Below are positions 22,927-28,734 of a stretch of DNA of 32,183 nt, piece by piece. This stretch comes from a virus. Under the pieces are notes generated by a model. The model searched no databases, was not told the DNA's origin, and saw only the letters and a program-made list of their open reading frames with translations. The position numbers and the translations under genes are program-made. Every line of letters begins with the position of its first letter. Within the stretch, counting starts at the first letter, position 1. The stretch is taken from positions 1 to 32,183 of the IMG/VR virus record IMGVR_UViG_3300043436_002413. The stretch is one strand, 5' to 3'.

Positions 22927-23124
22927 TTAGAAGTTGTCTCGCTGGAACTGACGACCATCAAGCAGCGTGACGGTCAATTCCGCAAGCACTCCACGCGCAG
23001 TCAAAACATTCAAAGCGGCACGAAGCGCATCATTCAAAGCGGCGTTCAATGCAGTTGCGCGTGCTTCGGCTGCTGCTTCGTTCGCAGCCTGATCGACGGT
23101 CAATTCGGTGTTCGTGTTCTTCAT
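22927..23124 (-). CDS. Hypothetical Ala-rich protein, first gene of the leftward operon
   Basis: 65 residues from ATG 23124, preceded by GAGGAGACACACG. An Ala-rich amphipathic helix (QAANEAAAEARATALNAALN) is followed by LRAALNVLTARGVLAELTVTL and DGRQFQRDNF. It is the first gene after the leftward promoter, so probably the most expressed of the operon. Function unknown. Confidence 0.6.
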   Translation of the reverse strand: MKNTNTELTVDQAANEAAAEARATALNAALNDALRAALNVLTARGVLAELTVTLLDGRQFQRDNF

Positions 23125-23158
23125 CGTGTGTCTCCTCGGCCAGTCCGGGCCGCGCGGT

Positions 23159-23175
23159 GTGGTCGCCCCGACCAC
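23159..23175 (-). promoter_or_regulatory. 5' leader hairpin with GGGGC loop (leftward transcript)
   Basis: Read leftward: GTGGTC, loop GGGGC, GACCAC, a perfect six-base-pair stem beginning six bases after the -10 box, so at or next to the expected transcription start. The loop is the same as in the two rightward leaders (23352-23370 and 24141-24157), while the stems differ. Confidence 0.7.
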
Positions 23176-23181
23176 GCCCAC

Positions 23182-23209
23182 ATCCTACCCCATCCCGGCC
23201 CAATGTCAA
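23182..23209 (-). promoter_or_regulatory. Leftward early promoter
   Basis: On the minus strand TTGACA (23209-23204), 16 bases, TAGGAT (23187-23182). The -35 box is perfect and the -10 box matches four of six. It is the only good promoter before the leftward operon and has the same 16-base spacer as the rightward promoters. Confidence 0.75.
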
Positions 23210-23218
23210 GCCCCTATA

Positions 23219-23251
23219 GGAACATTTCCGAAAGATTTGTGAAATAGTACC
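23219..23251. promoter_or_regulatory. Operator-like inverted repeat between divergent promoters
   Basis: GGAACATTTCC (23219-23229) faces GTGAAATAGTACC (23239-23251); read as arms these are GGAAC-ATTTC-C and GGTACTATTTCAC, an imperfect inverted repeat around a nine-base centre. It begins 10 bases upstream of the leftward -35 box. The palindromic CTATATAG lies nearby at about 23263-23270. A regulator could act here on both operons. Confidence 0.45.
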
Positions 23252-23284
23252 GGCGCATCTATCTATATAGTAGACGGCAACCCT

Positions 23285-23304
23285 GTAGAAATATCTGAAG
23301 AAAT
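23285..23304 (+). promoter_or_regulatory. Shared upstream element, copy 1
   Basis: GTAGAAATATCTGAAGAAAT, repeated exactly at 24071-24090. In both places 13 bases separate it from the -35 box. A/T-rich with A-tract character: an UP element or an activator site. Confidence 0.75.
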
Positions 23305-23317
23305 ACTGTCAAAGGGC

Positions 23318-23345
23318 TTGACAGCCTGCCGATATGTGGTACAGT
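23318..23345 (+). promoter_or_regulatory. Rightward early promoter 1
   Basis: TTGACA (23318-23323), 16 bases, TACAGT (23340-23345). The same boxes and spacer recur at 24104-24131. It should drive the zinc-finger gene and what follows. Confidence 0.8.
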
Positions 23346-23351
23346 TCACCT

Positions 23352-23370
23352 GTCAGCCGGGGCGGCTGAC
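23352..23370 (+). promoter_or_regulatory. 5' leader hairpin with GGGGC loop (promoter 1)
   Basis: GTCAGCC, loop GGGGC, GGCTGAC: seven base pairs starting six bases after the -10 box. It is followed directly by the GAGACACCC box and the ribosome site GAAAGGA. Compared with the copy at 24141-24157, T-A at 23353/23369 is C-G there, so pairing is kept while the bases change. Confidence 0.75.
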
Positions 23371-23397
23371 GAGACACCCAAACGAAAGGACACCACA

Positions 23398-23700
23398 ATG
23401 TGCAACAGCAACAACAACCGATTCCGCAGCACCCGTAACGGCTCGACCTACACCTGCGAATGCTGCGGCAAGCGCACTCGCGAGAGCGGCAACGACGAGT
23501 CGAGCCTTGGAATGTGCCTTGCCTGCAATCTGGAAGGCGAGATTCAGAACATGATGTCCGACCACGGCCACAATTTCACCAAGGAGCAGGCCGATGCGTT
23601 TCAGGATCGACTGACAGCAGCAAACGCAAACACCGCCGAGGCAAACACCAAGTCGATCCGAAAGATTCACGAAGAAGTTATGGCAATTGCCTACGCCTAA
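23398..23700 (+). CDS. Small zinc-finger protein
   Basis: 100 residues; ribosome site AAAGGA about ten bases upstream. A four-Cys zinc site is formed by C20/C23 (TCECCGKRTRE) and C40/C43 (MCLACNLEGE), followed by SDHGHNFTKEQADAF and a helical C-terminus. This CGKRTRET-type zinc ribbon with a following SDHG segment is a pattern I know from many small phage and plasmid proteins; its biochemical role is not known to me. As the first gene of the rightward early operon it may adapt host functions. Confidence 0.68.
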   Translation: MCNSNNNRFRSTRNGSTYTCECCGKRTRESGNDESSLGMCLACNLEGEIQNMMSDHGHNFTKEQADAFQDRLTAANANTAEANTKSIRKIHEEVMAIAYA

Positions 23701-23723
23701 ACCTCGCAGAAAGGAACACGACC

Positions 23724-24026
23724 ATGAAGCAGATCAAGTCTGAAACCTACGAACGCAGCCTGCGCGACGACACCACGGGCAAGGAGTTCAGGGTTGACAT
23801 CATCAAGACCCTTGAAGAAGGCGACGAGCCGACTGAAGGCTGGCGTGAGACTCACACGATCTATGGCAACCTGACGGAGATGATCCGCGAGGACATTATG
23901 AATGCGCTCGCCCGACAGGAGCGCAGTTCCCAGTACGGTGGGCAGCGATATGTGAGCGCACCCCGCATCCTGACCTGCAACCCGATCACAACGATCATGG
24001 TGCAGAGCGGCGGTCTGGATATCTGA
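23724..24026 (+). CDS. Hypothetical early protein
   Basis: 100 residues from ATG 23724, ribosome site AAAGGAA. Charged first half with strands (KEFRVDIIKTLEEGDEPTEG, RETHTIYGNL), a helix (MIREDIMNALARQER) and a final strand TTIMVQSGG. No family recognised. The longer reading frame upstream overlaps the zinc-finger gene and is not the real start. The gene ends just before a 3' hairpin that is repeated after the gene at 24188-24562. Confidence 0.62.
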   Translation: MKQIKSETYERSLRDDTTGKEFRVDIIKTLEEGDEPTEGWRETHTIYGNLTEMIREDIMNALARQERSSQYGGQRYVSAPRILTCNPITTIMVQSGGLDI

Positions 24027-24040
24027 ACGGATCAAGGCTC

Positions 24041-24058
24041 GCCACCTCACGGGGTGGC
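24041..24058 (+). other. 3' hairpin of early cassette 1
   Basis: GCCACC (24041-24046) pairs with GGTGGC (24053-24058). The surrounding CAAGGCTCGCCACC ... GGGGTGGCCTGCCCTG is repeated after the gene at 24188-24562. No T tract follows, so it is more likely an RNA-stability or processing element than a terminator. Confidence 0.6.
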
Positions 24059-24070
24059 CTGCCCTGACCC

Positions 24071-24090
24071 GTAGAAATATCTGAAGAAAT
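24071..24090 (+). promoter_or_regulatory. Shared upstream element, copy 2
   Basis: Exact copy of 23285-23304, again 13 bases before the -35 box. Confidence 0.75.
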
Positions 24091-24103
24091 CTAGAAGAAC
24101 CCC

Positions 24104-24131
24104 TTGACATGGGGCCGATGTGTGCTACAGT
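24104..24131 (+). promoter_or_regulatory. Rightward early promoter 2
   Basis: TTGACA (24104-24109), 16 bases, TACAGT (24126-24131), identical in boxes and spacing to promoter 1. It lies between two genes on the same strand and so makes the next gene a separate transcription unit. Confidence 0.8.
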
Positions 24132-24140
24132 ACGCATGTG

Positions 24141-24157
24141 CCAGCCGGGGCGGCTGG
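24141..24157 (+). promoter_or_regulatory. 5' leader hairpin with GGGGC loop (promoter 2)
   Basis: CCAGCC, loop GGGGC, GGCTGG: six base pairs starting nine bases after the -10 box, followed by ACGAGACACCC and the ribosome site GAAAGGAA, as in promoter 1. Confidence 0.72.
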
Positions 24158-24187
24158 ACGAGACACCCAACCGAAAGGAAATTGACC

Positions 24188-24562
24188 ATGCTTCAGAAGA
24201 TCGAACCAAAGACGGCAATCGTGTGTGCTGGAATCGACGGTGCAAATGCTTTGGGCGCAGCGTTGATTCAGCAGTTGGATGGAATCGACCTGTTCTTCTT
24301 GGATGGAGATATCAAGATTTCGGATCGCATTCGCAAGTCCCTGAAGGCGGTGGATCGCGCATGGACTAGCGGCGCAATCACAGAGTCTTGCTGGTCTGCT
24401 CTCGACGCGCTTCTGCGCGACCTTCAGACTTGGACGGTCAAGGAGTGGGATGCGCGGACTAGGTGGTGGTTCGATGACGCAGCCAACCACAGGACGCAGA
24501 TGCAAAGCATCGTTGATTCAATCGGCCTCACTATCAAGAGCGGAAACGCGGTTCAAGTCTGA
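24188..24562 (+). CDS. Hypothetical early protein of cassette 2
   Basis: 124 residues from ATG 24188 (ribosome site AAAGGAAA). Begins with a small alpha/beta-like part (TAIVCAGIDGANALGAALIQ, IDLFFLDGDIKISDR), then helices with several Trp residues (RAWTSGAITESCWSALDALL, DLQTWTVKEWDARTRWWFDD). No family recognised. The reading frame upstream runs through the promoter and is not coding. Having its own promoter, leader and 3' hairpin, it behaves as a one-gene cassette. Confidence 0.62.
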   Translation: MLQKIEPKTAIVCAGIDGANALGAALIQQLDGIDLFFLDGDIKISDRIRKSLKAVDRAWTSGAITESCWSALDALLRDLQTWTVKEWDARTRWWFDDAANHRTQMQSIVDSIGLTIKSGNAVQV

Positions 24563-24576
24563 ACGGCGCAAGGCTC

Positions 24577-24594
24577 GCCACCCTCCGGGGTGGC
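24577..24594 (+). other. 3' hairpin of early cassette 2
   Basis: GCCACCC (24577-24583), loop TCCG, GGGTGGC (24588-24594): seven base pairs. Sequence around it matches 24036-24066. No T tract follows, and the ERF gene starts 36 bases later. Confidence 0.65.
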
Positions 24595-24629
24595 CTGCCC
24601 TGCTCCGTGCAGGAGAAACGAGACACCCC

Positions 24630-25523
24630 ATGACAGACATCAAGACACTCGCCAGCGCGTTGCTGGCGGCACAGAAAGCCCTGCCGAGCGTCGGCAAGGA
24701 TGCGAAGAACTCATTTCACCACTACTCGTATGTGAGCGCGGAAGCGATGATCGGCGCGTGCCGAGACGCGCTCCACGGCGCGAACCTGACCGTGCGCCGG
24801 GCTGGCTGGAAGTTTGACGGATCGCCGGAGGGCGGCATCGTGAACAGCACCTTCGTCCTCACCCACGGCCCAACGGGAGAATCCGTCAGCGACGAGATCG
24901 CGTGGATCTGCGTCCCCGAGAAGGGTCGCCCGATTGACAAGGCGATGGCTGGCGCGTTGACCAGTTCGCTTGGCTACTACCTCCGCGACCTCCTGCTGGT
25001 TCCCCGCGAGGACGAGAGCGAGATGGATCGCCGCGATGACACCAAGTACGAGCCGCGCAAGGGAGCAGCCCCGGCCCCGGCGCGTCCGGCCCCGCGTCTG
25101 GCGCAGCAGGATGCCCCACAAGCCGCCCCGGCTCCAAAGGCTACCCCGACCCCACCCAAGGCCAAGGAACCCGCCACGGCGGCTCCTAGCGCGTTTGGCG
25201 AGGTGCTGGCTTCCCGGCCCGCCAAGGATTGTGTGTGGCACGATGGTCTGACCGTCAAGCGCGTTGGACAGGGCAAGCCCACGGCCAAGGGCAGCATGCG
25301 CTACCCCATCCTGCTGGAAGTTGGCGGGTCGGAGCAATGGGCATCGTGCTTCGATGACAAGGTGATGCAGGCGGCACAGGATGCGATGGGCGGGCAGATC
25401 GTTGCGGGCTTCGTGCAGGAGGGCCAGTACGGATGGACTCTCTACGGAATCCGCACCACGCTAGAATCCGCCGAGCAGCAGGCCGCGCCCGTCGCGGTCG
25501 AGGCCGACGAGATCCCGTTCTGA
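24630..25523 (+). CDS. ERF-family ssDNA annealing protein with C-terminal OB-like domain and SSB-type tip
   Basis: 297 residues from ATG 24630 in the leader GAGACACCCC. Residues 5-150 follow the ERF pattern: ALLAAQKALPSVGKDAKNSF, YVSAEAMIGACRDAL, then KAMAGALTSSLGYYLRDLLL. ERF proteins anneal single strands in phage recombination. A Pro/Ala-rich linker (residues 160-200) leads to a beta-rich part (VWHDGLTVKRVGQGKP, RYPILLEVGGSEQWASC, WTLYGIRTT) that could be an OB fold. The last residues, ADEIPF, resemble the acidic DDIPF tip by which bacterial SSB proteins recruit partners. The protein may thus combine annealing with SSB-type recruitment. Confidence 0.78.
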   Translation: MTDIKTLASALLAAQKALPSVGKDAKNSFHHYSYVSAEAMIGACRDALHGANLTVRRAGWKFDGSPEGGIVNSTFVLTHGPTGESVSDEIAWICVPEKGRPIDKAMAGALTSSLGYYLRDLLLVPREDESEMDRRDDTKYEPRKGAAPAPARPAPRLAQQDAPQAAPAPKATPTPPKAKEPATAAPSAFGEVLASRPAKDCVWHDGLTVKRVGQGKPTAKGSMRYPILLEVGGSEQWASCFDDKVMQAAQDAMGGQIVAGFVQEGQYGWTLYGIRTTLESAEQQAAPVAVEADEIPF

Positions 25524-25533
25524 TCCCCCGGAA

Positions 25534-25565
25534 GGCTCCGGCGTTGACGAAAGTCCGCCGGGGCT
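25534..25565 (+). terminator. Hairpin terminator after the ERF gene
   Basis: GGCTCCGGCG (25534-25543) pairs with CGCCGGGGCT (25556-25565), ten pairs including two G-T, 12-base loop, then ATTTC. It ends in the same CTATTTC as the terminator after the capsid gene. Probably partial, since no strong promoter is seen before the next gene. Confidence 0.7.
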
Positions 25566-25592
25566 ATTTCACCCCATACCCAAGGAGACAAC

Positions 25593-26012
25593 ATGAGCGG
25601 GCCATACGAGTTCTGGAAATGCTTTGATTCTGACAGGCACGAAGTTTCGGTTGAGATGAAAGCACCGATTGAAATGGTGCTAGATGATCGAGCGCACACA
25701 ATTTTTGCGGACATCAAGCCGTGGGGGAAAAAAGGCGATTACTACCGATGCCTTGTTGCCTTTGAAGCAGCGATGCTAGTGCGTGATATTGAGGCGCGAT
25801 TCGTCATCGTGCGATGGTTCAATTCAAAGCGACACAGCAAGAAAGCATTTGAAGAAATCAGAACTACGGAAAAGCGACTTGTTGAGAAGGCACGCGGTGC
25901 AATGGTGTCTCTAACTGGGTTGCCAGAAGTATCAAGCGAACTTGGACGATCATGGTGCTGGGTCAGTGATGACATCATGCGATTCGGATTTCAACCAAAG
26001 GACAAGCGATGA
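25593..26012 (+). CDS. Hypothetical protein with atypical codon use
   Basis: 139 residues, ribosome site AAGGAG. Alpha/beta sequence with strands (HEVSVEMKAP, ARFVIVRWFN) and helices (KKAFEEIRTTEKRLVEKARG), aromatic-rich (WKCF, WCWVSDD). Codons are richer in A/T than in the neighbouring genes, which suggests later arrival. It sits between the terminator and the Gp157-like gene, whose start overlaps its stop. No family recognised. Confidence 0.58.
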   Translation: MSGPYEFWKCFDSDRHEVSVEMKAPIEMVLDDRAHTIFADIKPWGKKGDYYRCLVAFEAAMLVRDIEARFVIVRWFNSKRHSKKAFEEIRTTEKRLVEKARGAMVSLTGLPEVSSELGRSWCWVSDDIMRFGFQPKDKR

Positions 26013-26524
26013 GCGCACTCACAAGACTGTACGAAGCGTCCGGCGCAGCCCGCGAACTGGAGGCGATGCTGACCGAGGCCGAAGGCGAACTAACCGCCGA
26101 CATGGACGGCCACTTCGACATCCTCGCCAAGCAGGCCGAAAGCCTGCCAGCAGCGATTGACGATGTGCTTTCTCTCGTCCGCGACATCGAAGCACGAGCA
26201 GAAGCACGCAAGGCCGAGGCCGACAGGCTCAAGCAGCGAGCGAAGCGCGATGAAGCCGTCGCGGCGTGGTTCAAGAGTCAGGTGCTTCGCACGATGCAGG
26301 CCGAGGGTCTGAAGAAAATTGAGACGGCCCGCTGGCGTGCAACCGTGGCGCAGCCGGGTGGGAAGGCCGCGATGGAGATCGTCGGCGAGATCCCGCCAGA
26401 GTTCATCACCGAGAAGATTGAAATCGTGCCGGACAAGGAGGCGATTCGCGCCGCGCTTGAATCCGGCCAGTCACTATCGTTCGCAATGTTCGTACCCAAG
26501 CAACCCTATCTGAAGGTGTCCTGA
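26009..26524 (+). CDS. Siphovirus Gp157-like protein
   Basis: 171 residues, ATGA overlap. Long coiled coil over residues 10-105 (LEAMLTEAEGELTADMDG, LSLVRDIEARAEARKAEAD), then the family's beta-rich end: KIETARWRATVAQPGGK, VGEIPPEFITEKIEIVPDKE, ESGQSLSFAMFVPKQPYLKV. This matches the Gp157 family of siphoviruses, encoded beside annealing proteins and linked to phage resistance or recombination in some hosts; the exact action is not established. Its position next to ERF is typical. Confidence 0.8.
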   Translation: MSALTRLYEASGAARELEAMLTEAEGELTADMDGHFDILAKQAESLPAAIDDVLSLVRDIEARAEARKAEADRLKQRAKRDEAVAAWFKSQVLRTMQAEGLKKIETARWRATVAQPGGKAAMEIVGEIPPEFITEKIEIVPDKEAIRAALESGQSLSFAMFVPKQPYLKVS

Positions 26525-26850
26525 TGTATTCCGCAACCATCGTCATTCCAGCCGTCGAAGCAGCCCTGTCGCGTCGAGGCTTCGCGTTCCCCAAGCCCGG
26601 TAGCGGCATCGGCAAGGATGCCGTTGCGGCACGCAGGCTCGCCTACGACGCGCTGCACAGCCTCACGAACGGAACGCCAAGTGGTATCTCCAAACTGATC
26701 GGATGCACGGCCACGACCGCGCTGGTGATGCAGCAGGCAGCGGCGGGGTTCTACCGCTCGCCGGAGGAGCGGCAGGCGTGGTTGGACGAGGTGCGCGGGC
26801 TTGTGGAGCGCAGCACGCAGGGCTTGCAATCCGCACCGGATCAGGGATGA
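26524..26850 (+). CDS. Hypothetical protein, distantly DnaA domain IV-like
   Basis: 108 residues, start overlapping the previous stop. Residues 35-98 are helical: AARRLAYDALHSLTNGTPSG, ISKLIGCTATTALVMQQAA, then SPEERQAWLDEVRGLVE. The order of helices and the CTATTALVMQ turn recall the DNA-binding end of DnaA, used by several phage replication proteins. The similarity is weak and found by eye. It would fit the location just before the replication gene. Confidence 0.45.
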   Translation: MYSATIVIPAVEAALSRRGFAFPKPGSGIGKDAVAARRLAYDALHSLTNGTPSGISKLIGCTATTALVMQQAAAGFYRSPEERQAWLDEVRGLVERSTQGLQSAPDQG

Positions 26851-26862
26851 TGCAAAGCGAAA

Positions 26863-26887
26863 CGGCCCCCGTATGTAGCGGGAGCCG
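26863..26887. other. Intergenic hairpin before the replication gene
   Basis: CGGCCCCCG (26863-26871) faces CGGGAGCCG (26879-26887), nine positions with one mismatch. Neither side has a clear T tract, so it is not a convincing terminator; it may affect translation or read-through. Confidence 0.4.
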
Positions 26888-26931
26888 CTTCTAAACCATA
26901 CGCGGCGCGAAGAGCCGCAGAGAGGTCTGGC

Positions 26932-27744
26932 ATGATTCTACAACCCGAACGGAGCGAGGGCGCACCGCTTGCGTTCCTGAAGTTCTACGGCAGCGACTTC
27001 CTAAACGCAACTGCCGCATGGACGATGGAGGAGCGCGGCGTGTACATCACGCTGCTCTGGTACTCGTGGGTGAACGGCGGGTTGCCCGGAGAGATCGAAC
27101 GCATTGACCGCATGGCTCCCGGCGCGAAGGCTTGCTGGTCGGTTCTGGATTCCAAGTTTCCCATCAGCCCGGACGGCATGCGCCGCAACGCACGACAGGA
27201 GCGCGACCGCGAAGCGATGCGAGCCAAGAGCCTGTCAGCAGCCGAGCGCGGCAAGCGAGGAGCGGAGCAGCGATGGGGTAGCCATAGCAACGGAATGGCT
27301 ATAGCCATCCAGCAGTCATCGCTAAACGATGGCAACGGTATGGCGAGTCAGAGATCAGAGTTCAGAGATCAGAGTTCAGAGTTCAGAGATCAAACACCAG
27401 AACAAACAAATACGCTCAACGGCGTTGCCGTAGAGCCTGTTTCATCCGTAAATGATCCGAAGGCGAACCGACGAGCCACGATCCCACAGGCCGCGCTAGA
27501 CGCGCTCTGGCAGCGGTTCCCGCGCAAGGTGGGCAGGAAGAAGGCCATGACCCTGCTGGACAGGGCCGTGCGCGAGGTGATGGAGGACTTTGAGCATGAC
27601 GAGCCGACCGATGCCCTGATCTGGATGGAGGAGCGGATCGACGCGCTCGCCAAGCAGCACAAGACGACTGACCCGAAGTTTGTACCGCACCCGGCGACTT
27701 GGCTCGGCCAAGGCCGCTACCTTGACCCCGTGGAGACACCATGA
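26932..27744 (+). CDS. Replication protein (DUF1376 N-terminus, initiator-like C-terminus)
   Basis: 270 residues. Residues 12-60 are DUF1376: LAFLKFYGSDFLNATAAWTM, EERGVYITLLWYSWVNGG. The C-terminus (190-265) carries FPRKVGRKKAMTLLDRAV, DALIWMEERIDALA, DPKFVPHPATWLGQGRYLD, the segment shared by phage replication initiators that precede helicase loaders. Between them lies a low-complexity linker (SEFRDQSSEFRDQ) encoded by a tandem heptamer repeat. As with gene O of lambda, an initiator with repeats inside its gene suggests the origin is here. A ribosome site GAGAGG lies about seven bases upstream. The following gene, in ATGA overlap, is a candidate loader. Confidence 0.78.
   Translation: MILQPERSEGAPLAFLKFYGSDFLNATAAWTMEERGVYITLLWYSWVNGGLPGEIERIDRMAPGAKACWSVLDSKFPISPDGMRRNARQERDREAMRAKSLSAAERGKRGAEQRWGSHSNGMAIAIQQSSLNDGNGMASQRSEFRDQSSEFRDQTPEQTNTLNGVAVEPVSSVNDPKANRRATIPQAALDALWQRFPRKVGRKKAMTLLDRAVREVMEDFEHDEPTDALIWMEERIDALAKQHKTTDPKFVPHPATWLGQGRYLDPVETP
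27349..27390 (+). repeat. Tandem heptamer CAGAGWT x6, putative origin iterons
   Basis: Six uninterrupted copies of CAGAG(A/T)T in the order A, T, A, T, T, A, followed by an A-rich stretch (27391-27412). The layout of iterons next to an A/T-rich region within an initiator gene recalls the lambda origin. Slippage of a simple repeat in a disordered linker is the alternative. Confidence 0.6.
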
Positions 27745-28193
27745 GAACCGAAACCGCAGCGACGATCCTTGAACACTTCGGAGGCAGCACATGGGCCAAG
27801 CCGGACTCCAAGCGGCACGCCGAAGCCGCCAAGGTGCTGGACGAGTTCAGCCACGAGGACATCGTGCAGGCGTGCAAGACGATGCGCCTGACACTCTCGC
27901 GCTCCAGCGTCAAGCCGGAGGAACTGGCCGGGGAGATCCGGCGCAACACCAAGCGGGCCAAGGTTCACTCACAGGCGTGGAAGGACGGCATCAACCCGGA
28001 CGAGATCGAACGCGAGCGCAAGCAGGCACGCAACGCCGTACTCCTCGCGCCGCGCGAAGTCATAGCAGCAGCCGTCTCACGATGCCGGAAGGTAGGTGCG
28101 CTCGACGGCACGCCGCTGTCGCCGAAAATTGAGGAGTGGAGCGCGTACACGGTCGGAATGGTTTATGCAGCGATTGAGGAGGCACACGGATGA
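27741..28193 (+). CDS. Hypothetical replication-operon protein
   Basis: 150 residues, ATGA overlap with the replication gene. Helical: TAATILEHFGGSTWAKPDSK, HAEAAKVLDEFSHEDIVQAC, then a basic middle (RRNTKRAKVHSQAW) and NAVLLAPREVIAAAVSRCR. The position just after an initiator suggests a helicase loader or accessory factor, but there is no Walker motif, so it is not a DnaC-type ATPase. No family recognised. Confidence 0.58.
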   Translation: MRTETAATILEHFGGSTWAKPDSKRHAEAAKVLDEFSHEDIVQACKTMRLTLSRSSVKPEELAGEIRRNTKRAKVHSQAWKDGINPDEIERERKQARNAVLLAPREVIAAAVSRCRKVGALDGTPLSPKIEEWSAYTVGMVYAAIEEAHG

Positions 28194-28489
28194 GAAACGC
28201 ATGGCGACAAGCACCCGTTACCATGAGTCGCAAGGCTCCAAGCGAAACCGTAAGCCTCGCCAAGACGGTGCAAAAACTGTTTAGTCAGGCCGCGTATCAG
28301 GATGCCGCACTACGCCACACCGGGCCGCGTGCGATTGAGCAGGCCAAGCGTGGCCGGAGCCTGCGAGAACTATCTAGATCAACTGGGTTGAGTCCAGCGT
28401 ATCTCTCGCTGGTCGCCCGTGGAGAACAGCGAATCAGCCTCGCCGCTCTTCAACTCCTACTGGCTGAATGCGAAGGAATCGAAGCATGA
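28190..28489 (+). CDS. XRE-type helix-turn-helix regulator
   Basis: 99 residues, ATGA overlap. Residues 50-92 have a Cro/C1-type helix-turn-helix: AIEQAKRGRSLRELSRSTGL, SPAYLSLVARGEQRISLAAL, QLLLAEC. The recognition helix is SPAYLSLVARGE. The first 45 residues are basic and extended. No integrase or partner repressor is in the window, so it is more likely a lytic regulator, for example of the divergent early promoters, than part of a lysogeny switch. Confidence 0.7.
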   Translation: MRNAWRQAPVTMSRKAPSETVSLAKTVQKLFSQAAYQDAALRHTGPRAIEQAKRGRSLRELSRSTGLSPAYLSLVARGEQRISLAALQLLLAECEGIEA

Positions 28490-28734
28490 CCGAAGAAATC
28501 GAAATCACTAAAGCCGGAGTCGGAGAGTCTGATGGATGCTGGATCTGGCACGGCAATGCGTTGCATCAGATTCAGATTCAAGATGGTTCAGTTGGTGAAA
28601 TCCACTCGCTGCGTCTGACATGTCACAAGGGCGATTGGAGTCTGATTCCAGAAACTACGCGCGACCCGGTTTTGTGGAACACTCTTGCCTCAAAGGTTGC
28701 CAACAAACTCAATGCATGTCAGGTAGTGGCATGA
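28486..28734 (+). CDS. Hypothetical 82-residue protein
   Basis: Start ATG 28486 overlaps the previous stop. Acidic N-terminus (MTEEIEITKAGVGESDG) followed by a beta-rich, Trp-containing part (CWIWHGNALHQIQIQDGSVG, HSLRLTCHKGDWSLI) and a helix (LWNTLASKVANKLNA). Codon use is somewhat A/T-rich. No family recognised. Confidence 0.55.
   Translation: MTEEIEITKAGVGESDGCWIWHGNALHQIQIQDGSVGEIHSLRLTCHKGDWSLIPETTRDPVLWNTLASKVANKLNACQVVA

Noticed and set aside
24104-24187. Extended start of the gene at 24188
   Set aside because: The longer frame begins inside the -35 box of promoter 2 and crosses the leader hairpin; the ATG at 24188 has its own ribosome site.
25543-25570. Promoter-like TTGACG ... TATTTC before 25593
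   Set aside because: It is part of the terminator hairpin, the -10 box is poor and the spacing is short.
26863-26887. Terminator before the replication gene
   Set aside because: A stem with one mismatch but no T tract on either strand; listed only as a hairpin.
27349-27390. Heptamer repeat as a CRISPR-like or phase-variation tract
   Set aside because: Units are contiguous without spacers. Loss or gain of single units would shift the frame, but with only six units and a conserved initiator gene an origin or linker role is more likely.
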